Shown one piece after another: positions 11,670-25,712 of a DNA stretch of 64,000 nt. The notes under the pieces were generated by a model. The model was not told the DNA's origin. It searched no databases and saw only the letters and a list, made by a program, of their open reading frames with translations. Origin of the DNA: Acinetobacter sp. WCHA45 (GTDB lineage Bacteria > Pseudomonadota > Gammaproteobacteria > Pseudomonadales > Moraxellaceae). The DNA is taken from assembly GCF_002165255.2 (NCBI RefSeq), contig NZ_CP028561.1, positions 1-64,000 of the forward strand, written 5' to 3'. Numbering within the stretch: position 1 is the stretch's first letter; every line of letters begins with the position of its first letter. The translations under genes were made by a program, and so were the position numbers.

Positions 11670-12671
11670 ATGAAAAAAGGACTTTTGGCATTGAGTGCTG
11701 CGACTCTATTTGTCATGACTACTCCTGTACAGGCAAAACAAGAAATTTGTGTATTTGATCTATTGGGAAAAGCTGGCGAGTCTTACAAACTTGTTGAAGA
11801 GTGGAAGCTTGCCTCAAAAACATGGCAAGCTGATGTTGAGCTGATCCCTTATCAGGACGAAGAGAAAGCAGAAAAAGATTTTGATGCGGGCAAATGTGAC
11901 GGGGTTTATATGACCTCTATGCGTGCTCGTAAATATAATAAATTTGCAGGATCTGTTGATGCTATAGGTGCGGTGACTAGCAATGCGATTGCACAGAAAG
12001 CAATTACTTATGTGCTTGATAAGCGTAACCAACACCGTTTAACTGCAACAACCAATGGTGAGAAATACGAAGTTGTTGGTATTATTCAAGTTGGCTTAGC
12101 CTATACTTTCGTACGTGATAAAAATATAGATACGATTGAAAAGGCCAAAGGCAAAAAATTTGCGTATTTACATTATGATCAAGCGCAAAAAACGATTGTT
12201 GAAAGCATAAATCTTGTTGCTGTACCCTCTGATATTTCAGATTTTGTGAAGAAGTTTAATAGTGGTCAGGTAGATGTAATTGCTGCACCAGCATATGCAT
12301 ATAAACCTTTAGAAATTAGTAAAGGTTTAGCAAATGGCGCATTATTTAATTTTCCAGTTGTGAACATCACGGGGGATTTAATTATTCGCCCTGGGCAATT
12401 CCCAAGTGGTTTTGGTACCCAATCTCGACAATGGTTCGTGAACAAATTGCCAAGTAACTTCGCAATGGTACAGCGTTTAGAAGCGGGTATGAATGCGAAA
12501 AGAATTACATTGTCTAGTGAAGATAAAATTCGCTATCAAAAAATGTTGCGTGATGGACGAATGAACTTGACCAGACAAGGAGTCTACGATGCCAGCATGA
12601 TGAACGTCCTCAAACGAGCACGTTGTACGGTTGAACGCACTAACTTTGAATGTTCTTTGAGTGCCGAATAG
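11670..12671 (+). CDS. AdeT-like putative periplasmic binding protein, copy 3 of 5
   Basis: Third paralogue. ATG 11670 is preferred over the in-frame ATG 11640 because AAGGGA sits 7-8 bp upstream and the signal peptide (MKKGLLALSAATLFVMT, cleaved near VQAKQ) then begins normally; this gives 333 residues. The four cysteines and the MTSMRARKYNKFAGSVDAIG block are kept. A short segment near residue 225 is one residue shorter than in the other copies. The 217-bp spacer before it is longer than between copies 1 and 2 and may hold a separate promoter, though I cannot identify one. A hairpin at 12789 separates it from copy 4. Confidence 0.84.
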   Translation: MKKGLLALSAATLFVMTTPVQAKQEICVFDLLGKAGESYKLVEEWKLASKTWQADVELIPYQDEEKAEKDFDAGKCDGVYMTSMRARKYNKFAGSVDAIGAVTSNAIAQKAITYVLDKRNQHRLTATTNGEKYEVVGIIQVGLAYTFVRDKNIDTIEKAKGKKFAYLHYDQAQKTIVESINLVAVPSDISDFVKKFNSGQVDVIAAPAYAYKPLEISKGLANGALFNFPVVNITGDLIIRPGQFPSGFGTQSRQWFVNKLPSNFAMVQRLEAGMNAKRITLSSEDKIRYQKMLRDGRMNLTRQGVYDASMMNVLKRARCTVERTNFECSLSAE

Positions 12672-12788
12672 TTATAGTTTTGTTCCTGAATTTATAAATT
12701 GATTAACGAAAGTCATCACTTATCACAAATATGTTTATGAAAATAAGTGAATGAGATAAAAAGGACAAAAAGTAAACATTATTGACAT

Positions 12789-12818
12789 AAAAATAGAGCA
12801 CAAGCTCTATTTTTTTTT
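12789..12818 (+). promoter_or_regulatory. Inverted repeat/terminator between copies 3 and 4
   Basis: Perfect 10-bp arms aaaaatagag / ctctattttt, as in front of copy 1, here followed by extra T (eight in all after ctcta). It can terminate copy 3. A TTGACA at 12782-12787 lies directly against the left arm, with TCTATT 18 bp downstream inside the right arm, so the hairpin could equally be an operator overlapping the copy 4 promoter. Confidence 0.65.
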
Positions 12819-12853
12819 GAAAAACATGATTAATATTTGCTTCGAACAAGGAG

Positions 12854-12870
12854 ACAAACATAAAGTTTGT
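12854..12870 (+). promoter_or_regulatory. Small hairpin in the copy 4 leader, next to its ribosome binding site
   Basis: acaaac and gtttgt form a 6-bp stem with a 5-base loop, immediately before the ribosome binding site GGAAGG (12871-12876). A second purine-rich AAGGAG lies just upstream of the hairpin. It may protect the transcript or tune ribosome access; this is inference. Confidence 0.4.
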
Positions 12871-12885
12871 GGAAGGATGAAAAAT

Positions 12886-13893
12886 ATGAAAAAAATTGCG
12901 TTAGCTATTGCAGCAACTTCGATCTTAGGTGTATCTGCTTCTACTCAAGCAGCAATTGATGTGTGTGTATTCGACTTATTAGGAAAGTCAGGTGAATCAT
13001 ACAAAATGATGCAGGACTGGGCACTTGCAGCAAAAGGCTGGGGCGCTGATGTAAACCTTCTTGCAATCACAGATGAACAAGTCGCTGATAATAACTTTAA
13101 AGCGGGTAAATGTGCTGCTGTAGCAATGACAGCAATGCGTGCTCGTCCATATAACAAGTTTGCGGGTTCTATTGACTCTTTAGGTGGTGCGCCAAGTAAT
13201 GAAATCGCTCAACGTGCGATTACTTATGTTCTAGATCAACGTAATGCAGCAAAAATGGTAACTAACCTTGGTGGTAATAAATACGAAGTTGGTGGTATTG
13301 CTCCATTAGGTGCGGCTTATATTTTCGTGCGTGATAAGAGCATTAACTCAATCGAAAAAGCAGCGGGTAAAAAATTTGCAGTATTGGGTTATGATGACGC
13401 GCAAAAAATTATGGTACAACGCGTAGGTGCACAAGCTGTACTTTCTGATATTTCTAACTTTGCTGCTAAATTTAACAATGGCCAAGTAGATATGGTAGGT
13501 GCTCCTGCTTATGCATATAAGCCATTAGAGTTGAGCAAAGGCTTAGGTGCTAACGGTGCGATGTTTAACTTCCCAGTGTTACAAGTGACTGCGGATCTTG
13601 TGTTGCGCCCAGAAAAATTCCCAGCTGGTTTTGGCCAAAAATCTCGTGATTATTTTGTGAAGCAACTTCCAAAATCTTTCGCAATGATAAAACGTTATGA
13701 AGCTGAAATTCCAGCAAAATACAAAATGAACTTAACTGCTGAAGACAAGTTAAAATATCAAAAACTAATGCGTGATGGTCGTTTAGAAATGACTAAACGT
13801 GGTATTTATGATGCTAGTATGATGTCAGTATTGAAGAAAGCACGTTGTTCAGTAGACAAAGCGAACTTTGAATGTGCATTACCTGGTGAATAA
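12886..13893 (+). CDS. AdeT-like putative periplasmic binding protein, copy 4 of 5
   Basis: Fourth paralogue, 335 residues from ATG 12886, chosen because GGAAGG lies 9 bp upstream and the signal peptide MKKIALAIAATSILGVSAS (cleaved near TQAAID) is canonical; ATG 12877 is an alternative. Four family cysteines are conserved (CVFD, GKCAAV, KARCSVD, FECAL). The residues after GKC differ from the other copies (AAVAMTAMRARPYNKF), which could alter ligand choice. Codon use is strongly biased (CGT, GGT, GCA, AAA), the pattern of abundant proteins. It has its own upstream hairpin/promoter candidate and a strong terminator, so it is probably an independent transcript and the most expressed copy. Confidence 0.85.
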   Translation: MKKIALAIAATSILGVSASTQAAIDVCVFDLLGKSGESYKMMQDWALAAKGWGADVNLLAITDEQVADNNFKAGKCAAVAMTAMRARPYNKFAGSIDSLGGAPSNEIAQRAITYVLDQRNAAKMVTNLGGNKYEVGGIAPLGAAYIFVRDKSINSIEKAAGKKFAVLGYDDAQKIMVQRVGAQAVLSDISNFAAKFNNGQVDMVGAPAYAYKPLELSKGLGANGAMFNFPVLQVTADLVLRPEKFPAGFGQKSRDYFVKQLPKSFAMIKRYEAEIPAKYKMNLTAEDKLKYQKLMRDGRLEMTKRGIYDASMMSVLKKARCSVDKANFECALPGE

Positions 13894-13917
13894 TCATCAA
13901 ATGCCATAAAAGTAACT

Positions 13918-13946
13918 TAAAGCCTAGATTTTTCTAGGCTTTTTGT
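13918..13946 (+). terminator. Terminator after copy 4
   Basis: aaagcctaga and tctaggcttt pair around a short T-rich loop and are followed by TTTTG TTTTT, 25 bp after the copy 4 stop codon. A classic Rho-independent terminator. Confidence 0.85.
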
Positions 13947-14175
13947 TTTTAAGTGCTTGTCATTTAAGTCATTGTCTTTATATAGAAATATCGCAATCAT
14001 ACTCATATAAAAACAAATGAAATCGAGAAGATTTAAAATATGTTTTAATCAGGAAGATTAAAAACGACTGTATTTAAACATATATTCATTTGAAGACCTT
14101 ATTAGGATAGAACGTTGCTCTTCATATACGTAAATGTTTCGCAACAAAACAATATAGATGCAAAGGAAAAATAAT

Positions 14176-15180
14176 ATGCAATGGTTTAAGCCTTTACTAC
14201 TTGCAACAGGCATAGCAACTGTCTCTGTTGCAGCTCAAGCAAAACAAACAATGTGTGTATTTGACATCGTAGGTAAAAGCGGCGATGTATATGCATTAAT
14301 GAAAGATTATCAGCTTGCAGCTAAAACTTGGGGTGCAGATATTGAACTCAAAGTAGCGACGAATGAAGCTGTAATTGCTGAAGATTTTAAAGCAGGGAAA
14401 TGTGATGGCGTCAGTATCACAGGTATGCGAGGCCGACAATTCAATCCATTTACAGGCTCATTAGATGCAATTGGTGCTATCACCGACCTTAAGCTTGCTG
14501 TCAAAGTGATGCAAGGGTTAGCCAGTCCAACTTTTGCCAAAGCGATGGTGAATGGCAAATATGAAGTGGCTGGTGTGATTCCGATTGGTGATGCATATTT
14601 ATTAGTAAATGACCGTAATATCAATACCGTTGCAAAAGCTGCAGGTAAAAAAATTGCGGTTTTAGACTATGATGAAGCACAAAAAATTATGGCTTCACAA
14701 GTGGGTGCTCAAGCTGTAAGTTCAGATATCACTAATTTTGGTGCTAAATTTAATAATGGTCAGGTTGACATCATAGGTGCACCTGCTGCCGCGTTTAAAC
14801 CATTAGAACTTTACAAAGGTTTAGGTACTAAAGGGGCGATTGTCAATTACCCAATCTTGCAGGTGACAGGCAACCTGATTATCCATCCTGATAAATTCCC
14901 TGCTGGTTTTGGTCAAAAATCAAGAGAATGGGTGAAGGCACAATTGCCACGTGCTTTTGGTATCTTGGGTAAAATGAAAGCGGATATTCCACAAAAATAC
15001 TGGATGGAAGTACCTCCTGCTGATAAACCTGGCTATCAAAAATTAATGCGTGAGGCACGTATTAACCTGACAGCAAAAGGAATTTACGATAAGCGTATGA
15101 TGAAGTTGTTATGGCAATTCCGTTGTCGCGAAGATGCTAAAAATTTTGAATGTGCTTTGCAGGAAGAGAATTATAAATAA
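14176..15180 (+). CDS. AdeT-like putative periplasmic binding protein, copy 5 of 5
   Basis: Fifth and most divergent paralogue, 334 residues from ATG 14176; AAAGGA lies 8 bp upstream, and the in-frame ATG 14158 overlaps that ribosome binding site. The signal peptide ends near VAAQAKQ. The four cysteines are kept (CVFD, GKCDGV, FRCRED, FECAL), but the central signature reads SITGMRGRQFNPFTGSLDAIG instead of YMTSMRAR.YNKF, and the protein ends with the extra residues EENYK. This region would contact ligand if the fold is a two-lobe binding protein. It is isolated from copy 4 by a terminator and 260 bp. Confidence 0.84.
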   Translation: MQWFKPLLLATGIATVSVAAQAKQTMCVFDIVGKSGDVYALMKDYQLAAKTWGADIELKVATNEAVIAEDFKAGKCDGVSITGMRGRQFNPFTGSLDAIGAITDLKLAVKVMQGLASPTFAKAMVNGKYEVAGVIPIGDAYLLVNDRNINTVAKAAGKKIAVLDYDEAQKIMASQVGAQAVSSDITNFGAKFNNGQVDIIGAPAAAFKPLELYKGLGTKGAIVNYPILQVTGNLIIHPDKFPAGFGQKSREWVKAQLPRAFGILGKMKADIPQKYWMEVPPADKPGYQKLMREARINLTAKGIYDKRMMKLLWQFRCREDAKNFECALQEENYK

Positions 15181-15221
15181 TCTGTTAAAAAGTCCTTAAT
15201 CGCACTTTAAACTTCAGATAC

Positions 15222-15266
15222 AGACCCGATATTGAGTATGCTATACTGAATATCGGGTCTTTTATT
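15222..15266 (+). terminator. Terminator between copy 5 and erpA
   Basis: gacccgatatt pairs with aatatcgggtc; the inner 13 bases (agtatgctatact) can extend the stem. The repeat is followed by TTTTATTT. It closes the five-gene array. Confidence 0.8.
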
Positions 15267-15302
15267 TATGAAAGACGTATTGAAGTCTGAGGAATATCTA
15301 CC

Positions 15303-15638
15303 ATGAATGCCCAAGCTCTTGAATTGTCAGATAATGCTGCCAACAAAGTTCGTCAATTACGCGAAAGTGAAGGGAATAACGACTTGATGTTACGTGTTTA
15401 TGTAACGGGTGGTGGATGCTCAGGCTTTTCTTATGGTTTTAATTTCGCTGAAAGTGTTAATGAAGATGATGCTGAATTTACCAATGGCGACGTTAAAATG
15501 TTAGTTGATTCACTTAGCTATCAATACTTGGTTGGCTCAGTGGTTGATTATCTTGAAGGACTGGAAGGTTCTCGCTTTGTGGTGCAAAACCCGAATGCAA
15601 CGACAACTTGCGGTTGTGGATCATCTTTCTCGATTTAA
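15303..15638 (+). CDS. erpA: Iron-sulfur cluster insertion protein ErpA
   Basis: A-type carrier that delivers [4Fe-4S] clusters to apo-enzymes, including those of isoprenoid synthesis and respiration. The 111-residue product has the A-type cysteines C39 ([11 protein letters not shown]) and C103/C105 (TTCGCGSSF). Length and the SYGF motif fit ErpA better than IscA or SufA. It stands alone, separated by terminators from the upstream array and from the convergent anmK, which is typical for erpA outside isc/suf operons. Confidence 0.94.
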   Translation: MNAQALELSDNAANKVRQLRESEGNNDLMLRVYVTGGGCSGFSYGFNFAESVNEDDAEFTNGDVKMLVDSLSYQYLVGSVVDYLEGLEGSRFVVQNPNATTTCGCGSSFSI

Positions 15639-15651
15639 TAGATTCTAATGA

Positions 15652-15683
15652 TAAAAAAGCTTCTCAATTCGAGAAGCTTTTTT
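15652..15683. terminator. Shared terminator of erpA and anmK
   Basis: aaaaaagcttctc and gagaagctttttt pair around a tiny loop; the A and T tracts on both sides serve the convergent genes on both strands. Confidence 0.9.
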
Positions 15684-15695
15684 ATTGCTTTAAGT

Positions 15696-16823
15696 TTAAA
15701 CAGCGGTGATGGTTCCCAATATACGATCACCTGAAGCGCCTGTCACAGTAGGTAAATTCCCACTCAGTTGTTCAACGAAACGCATGGCTAACCATGCAAA
15801 CGCCGTCGCTTCGACCCATGTCGGTGCTAAGCCAAGAGCATCCGTGGTTTGTACTGACCAATTGTGTTTGCGTAAGCGCCAACGTAATTGTTCCAATAAA
15901 TAAGAATTATAAGCACCGCCGCCACAAACGTAGAGTTCGCCTGTTTCCATGCTAGAACGATAGACTGCTTTTTGAATTGCCCTTACGGTAAGTTTCAGTA
16001 AGGTCGCTTGAATATTTTCAGGTGTATCTTCGAGTTCGTCATAGGTTAAATCATTGCGCCAATCGATCAGTTGATCATCTAACCAATCAATATTGAAGTC
16101 TTCGCGACCTGTACTTTTTGGAGGTTCTTTCGAAAAGTATTCGTGTGAGTGCAATCGATCTAATAGGGAGCGTATTGGATGGCCATAAGCAGCCCAGTCG
16201 CCATTTTCATCGTATGGATGCCCTGTATGACGATGACACCATGCATCCATTAATATATTTGCAGGGCCTGTATCAAAGCCATAAACACCGTCAAGGTCAT
16301 TTGCAGGCAACATACTGACATTGGCAATACCGCCTAAATTCAAAATGACACGATGGATTCTGTCATGCTGAAACAAAGCTTGATGGAAAGCTGGCACTAA
16401 AGGAGCACCTTGCCCTCCTGCGGCCATATCACGACGCCGAAAATCAGAAACCACAGGGAGTTGAGTAATTTCAGTGATGATATTTGGATCACCAATTTGT
16501 AAGGTAAAGCCATGCTCAGGGCGATGGCGAATAGTTTGCCCATGAGAACCAATAGCCTTGATTTGATTACGATCTAAATTGTTCCTTTCAATCAGCGTAT
16601 TAATGCCATGTCCAATCATTTGTGCCAAAGCGACATCGGCTTTACCCATACGATCAATTTCATTGTCGTCAGGAAGCGTTAAAGCCATTAATTCATCACG
16701 TAATTCAGGCTCAAAAGGCACAGTCAGTGTGGCATGTAGTGTTAAAGGGTCAAATGAACTTGCAACAATATCAACACCATCCATGCTCGTGCCTGTCATT
16801 ACACCAATATAGATCGCGCTCAT
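15696..16823 (-). CDS. anmK: Anhydro-N-acetylmuramic acid kinase
   Basis: Phosphorylates and opens 1,6-anhydro-MurNAc to MurNAc-6-phosphate during peptidoglycan recycling in the cytoplasm. The ATG at 16823 gives 375 residues, the usual length; a TTG at 16841 is in frame, but AGGA lies about 10 bp before the ATG. Seen: the N-terminal signature IGVMTGTSMDGVD, SHGQTIRHRP near 88, the sugar-kinase block NLGGIANVS near 155, and FDTGPANILMDAW. It is divergent from tyrS, an arrangement conserved in related gammaproteobacteria. Confidence 0.95.
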   Translation of the reverse strand: MSAIYIGVMTGTSMDGVDIVASSFDPLTLHATLTVPFEPELRDELMALTLPDDNEIDRMGKADVALAQMIGHGINTLIERNNLDRNQIKAIGSHGQTIRHRPEHGFTLQIGDPNIITEITQLPVVSDFRRRDMAAGGQGAPLVPAFHQALFQHDRIHRVILNLGGIANVSMLPANDLDGVYGFDTGPANILMDAWCHRHTGHPYDENGDWAAYGHPIRSLLDRLHSHEYFSKEPPKSTGREDFNIDWLDDQLIDWRNDLTYDELEDTPENIQATLLKLTVRAIQKAVYRSSMETGELYVCGGGAYNSYLLEQLRWRLRKHNWSVQTTDALGLAPTWVEATAFAWLAMRFVEQLSGNLPTVTGASGDRILGTITAV

Positions 16824-16881
16824 ATACAACTTATCCTGCAAGATGCTGAAAAAATGTTAGTATATCGCACAAATTGAATAA

Positions 16882-18117
<1,236 letters not shown>

Positions 18118-18138
18118 ATCACAATGGAAAAAATAAAG

Positions 18139-18164
18139 AGCAGGCCATTAGCCTGCTTTTTATA
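18139..18164 (+). terminator. tyrS terminator
   Basis: agcaggc and gcctgct pair across a 5-base loop and are followed by TTTTTAT, 21 bp after the tyrS stop codon. Confidence 0.85.
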
Positions 18165-18385
18165 CGTAAATAGCTGATAAAAACAACGAAAACACTAATT
18201 TTGTAGAAAAAAGAAACATGCAAAAGAAAATAATAAAAAAGGGGGTTGTGTTGGGAGAGGAATGGTGTAGAATGCACATCCATCGGCGGTGATGCAGATA
18301 AAAACTTGTTGAGAAACAAGGATTTGGCTAAAGTAGTTAGGTTCTTGGGTTGGTTGGTGAGTTTTAAAAATATCGAAATTACCTG

Positions 18386-18413
18386 TTGACTTTAATTTAG
18401 ATTAGAGTAACAT
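18386..18413 (+). promoter_or_regulatory. Candidate rRNA operon promoter
   Basis: TTGACT (18386-18391) and TAACAT (18408-18413) are separated by 16 bp, about 210 bp before the 16S gene. An A/T-rich stretch just upstream could act as an UP element. Other promoters in the 18165-18385 stretch are possible but I could not place them; that stretch shows no gene. Confidence 0.6.
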
Positions 18414-18465
18414 AGCCGACCTAGCTTGATGATGACGAATCATCGAGAAGATCATTAAGAGAATA

Positions 18466-18490
18466 GAAGAACAACTTGTGTGGATTTTTA
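18466..18490 (+). other. 16S precursor processing stem, 5' arm
   Basis: gaagaacaacttgtgtgga and the bases after it are the reverse complement, with small gaps, of 20180-20205 after the 16S gene. The two arms would form the double-stranded stem cut by RNase III. The bases between this arm and 18623 are the remaining leader. Confidence 0.8.
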
Positions 18491-18623
18491 CTGATTGATC
18501 GATCGAAAATATTTCATTGATTGAATGGTAGAAATTTCTCGAAGTTTATTTGAGCGAATTTTTAGTCAGAAAATTGATGAGCCAGAATTAGCACCTTGTC
18601 TTAACTAAGGTGCAAAATGATTT

Positions 18624-20160
<1,537 letters not shown>

Positions 20161-20219
20161 ACGAAAGATTGACGATCGGTAAGAATCCACAACAAGTTGT
20201 TCTTCGAAGATGTATCTGA

Positions 20220-20296
<77 letters not shown>

Positions 20297-20366
20297 CTAC
20301 TGACGAAGTGATGAATAATCACAAGCTGCTAGATAAAAAGATATGTCGTTCATTATGATTAAAGCT

Positions 20367-20442
20367 GGGGACTTAGCTTAGTTGGTAGAGCGCCTGCTTT
20401 GCACGCAGGAGGTCAGGAGTTCGACTCTCCTAGTCTCCACCA
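20367..20442 (+). tRNA. alaT: tRNA-Ala (UGC anticodon)
   Basis: 76 bases: acceptor ggggact/agtctcc, anticodon loop tttgcac with TGC, T-arm ttcgact, encoded CCA. Second spacer tRNA, 70 bp after tRNA-Ile, the standard gammaproteobacterial pair. Confidence 0.97.
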
Positions 20443-20862
20443 AATTTCAAGATTAGAAAAACAACGTTTTTCCTTGAAATTTAAGCAAACAGCTATGCTG
20501 TGCGCAGGCACACATAGAACGAAGCTTAGAGCTAAAGATTACAGAACTTAGTAAGCAAATAGCTTCTTAACTTCTGTGATTTATCACAGTTTACTACTCG
20601 CTGACGAGGTGGTAGTTAATCATTAACAGATTAGAAAATTGAGTCTGAAATAAATTGTTCACTCAAGAATTTAAGTTGATCGAAGTAATTTGATTGATTT
20701 AAACATATTGAGAACTAGCAAAAACACTGAATCAAGCGTTTTGGTATATGAATTTAGATTGAAGCTGTATGGTGATTAAATTCACAGACAACAAACCAGT
20801 AGCAATTAAGTTTGCAACGCTAACACTCACTTGTATGTGTTAACGACTGTTTGGGGTTGTAT
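20443..20862 (+). other. 16S-23S spacer after tRNA-Ala
   Basis: No gene. Contains several small inverted repeats (for example ctatgctgtgc/gcacacatag near 20492-20518 and a ttacagaa/ttctgtga pair). Its end, 20845-20868, is complementary to 23745-23770 after the 23S gene (actgtttgggg...ttgtatagtcaag), forming the 23S processing stem. Confidence 0.75.
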
Positions 20863-23754
<2,892 letters not shown>

Positions 23755-23947
23755 CAACACCCAAACAGTTGTTGTATTCAAGATAAATTCAATACATAAC
23801 TTGATTTAGTGTGAAAACTAGTTAAAATGCTGAACACAAAGTTAGACTCAATATCTAATCCGTTAATAACTCTTTGGTTCGTAAGTAAGGCAGACATGAA
23901 GTGAAAACACAACATGATCAATAAGACCCCAAAACACCACAACAGTT

Positions 23948-24062
23948 TGCTGGCGACAATAGCAAGAGTGAACCACCTGATCCCTTCCCGAACTCAGAAG
24001 TGAAACCTCTTAGCGCTGATGGTAGTGTGGCATTTGCCATGTGAGAGTAAGTCATCGCCAGC
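23948..24062 (+). rRNA. rrf: 5S ribosomal RNA
   Basis: 115 bases. The ends tgctggcga and tcgccagc pair to form helix I, and the conserved internal stretches gaaccacctgatcc and cgaactcagaagtgaaac are present. Last gene of the rRNA operon; no tRNA follows it. Confidence 0.96.
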
Positions 24063-24072
24063 TTTTAAATCT

Positions 24073-24108
24073 AAACACCCCTAACCTAACGGTTAGGGGT
24101 GTTTTTTT
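24073..24108 (+). terminator. rRNA operon terminator
   Basis: aaacacccctaacc and ggttaggggtgttt form a long GC-rich stem followed by a T run, 11 bp after 5S. Confidence 0.93.
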
Positions 24109-24689
24109 GGCAAAGAGTTTTATGTACTGTTCTTTTATTAAAATTATTATTCAAATTCTATGAAACAATTAGATTGGCAAGATGAGGCTTAATTTTTCAA
24201 TAAGTTAAAAGATCGCTATGTAGACGGATTGGAGTTCTGCAGAATAGCCTATGATCTATTTGAATATGTTAAAGAGCACGATCGAGATGGTTATGAGTTA
24301 AGTAAAAGACCTCGTAATATAAAAGAATTAATAGAAGAAATTCTTCCAATTTCAGTATATGTAAGAACTAAATATAGATTAGGAAATTATATTCAAGTTT
24401 GTTGGACATCACGTGCAGCATGTTTTGATGCTGAAATTAAAGTAATGGAGGAAAGTTATTTCCTAGAAGTAACTTGTGCTGTAAAGAATATTTGGTAAGA
24501 GAATTATTAAATAAGCAGGGGTATTGTTATGCAGCTGATGGAGTTAAGAAGATTGGTAAGAATATAAATACAGAATGTATTAGCTATGATAATCCTAGTT
24601 TTATTGAACATTTTGTAGATTTAATTGCTCTAAGAATCCATAAGAAAATGAGAAAAAATTATCCAGAAAACACAATTTTAGTTATTTGT

Positions 24690-25712
24690 GGCTTTGTTGC
24701 ATAAATAAATTTTATCCCCATACATGTTAGATGAATACAGAATCAAAAAGCCGATACAAAACAACGAACTGGTCTGAGTACAATCAGGCTTTACGTCAAC
24801 GGGGTGCTTTCACCATTTGGTTTGATCCCCAAATGCAATGGTCTGCAACACCTACTGGAAAAAAAGGACGTCAACCTACCTACACTGATATAGCAATTCA
24901 ATTTGCCCTGACGATACGAAACCTGTTCCAACTGGCTTTACGCCAAACACAAGGTTTCATTCAAAGCCTTTTTCAAATGGCTCACCTCGACTGGAATGTT
25001 CCAGACTTCTCAACATTGAGTCGGCGAGCAGATAAGCTCCAGCCACTTCTACATAAATCAGCAAAAAATCCACAGGAAGACTTGCATATTTTAGTTGATA
25101 GCACAGGGATCAAAGTTACAGGTGATGGGGAATGGGTGCGTAAAAAACATGGCGTAAACCAACATCGTCAATGGCTGAAATTACATCTTGCGACAGATGC
25201 AAACAGTGGAGAAATACAAGCGGTTGAAGTCACGACCTGCCAATATGGTGATGCTGAAATGCTCCAACCTCTTTTAGATCAAATTGATGAACCCATTGCA
25301 TCTGTCAGGGCTGATGGTGCTTATGACACAGTGAATTGTTATGATGCGATTTTGAAACGGCAAGCAAATGTAATTATCCCTCCTCGTTCCAATGCTGCTT
25401 TATGGGCAGAAAATGAAATTGGTAAAGCAAGGAATCATGCAGTACAAGGCTGTTGGGACAAGGGTCAAAAGCAGTGGAAACGAGATATTGGTTATCATCG
25501 ACGATCCCGAATAGAGACTAAAATGTTTGCCTTGAAACGACTTGGACAAGGTGTATCTAGTCGATGCTTTAATCGTCAGGTGGTTGACTTGCAAATAAGA
25601 GTCGATATTTTGAATAAATTTACTCAACTTGGTACAGCTAAAACGGTGGCTGTTGCATAAATATCTGAAGATTAGAACAACTCTACCTTTCGTCTATTTG
25701 TGCAACAAAGCC
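24690..25712 (+). mobile_element. IS5-family element, IS903-like group
   Basis: 1023 bp with terminal inverted repeats ggctttgttgca / tgcaacaaagcc that extend to about 18 bp with one mismatch. It is flanked by a perfect 9-bp direct repeat gttatttgt (24681-24689 and 25713-25721), the duplication length known for the IS903 group. One transposase gene fills it. The intact repeats and uninterrupted transposase imply a recent insertion. I recall related Acinetobacter elements such as IS17, but cannot name this one. Confidence 0.93.
24731..25660 (+). CDS. IS5-family transposase (DDE)
   Basis: 309-residue transposase of the IS903-like group, which cuts and reinserts the surrounding element. Seen: the N-terminal block NWSEYNQALRQRG, the first catalytic Asp in ILVDSTGIKVTGDGEW, the second in ASVRADGAYDT, and the catalytic Glu in RSRIETKMFALKRLGQG (the Y-x2-R-x3-E-x6-K pattern of IS5). 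The frame is uninterrupted from ATG 24731 to 25660. Upstream promoter sequences would lie in the left end. Confidence 0.95.
   Translation: MNTESKSRYKTTNWSEYNQALRQRGAFTIWFDPQMQWSATPTGKKGRQPTYTDIAIQFALTIRNLFQLALRQTQGFIQSLFQMAHLDWNVPDFSTLSRRADKLQPLLHKSAKNPQEDLHILVDSTGIKVTGDGEWVRKKHGVNQHRQWLKLHLATDANSGEIQAVEVTTCQYGDAEMLQPLLDQIDEPIASVRADGAYDTVNCYDAILKRQANVIIPPRSNAALWAENEIGKARNHAVQGCWDKGQKQWKRDIGYHRRSRIETKMFALKRLGQGVSSRCFNRQVVDLQIRVDILNKFTQLGTAKTVAVA

Noticed and set aside
18119..18319. 66-residue minus-strand frame before the rRNA operon
   Set aside because: Runs through the tyrS terminator and the rrn upstream region; no ribosome binding site.
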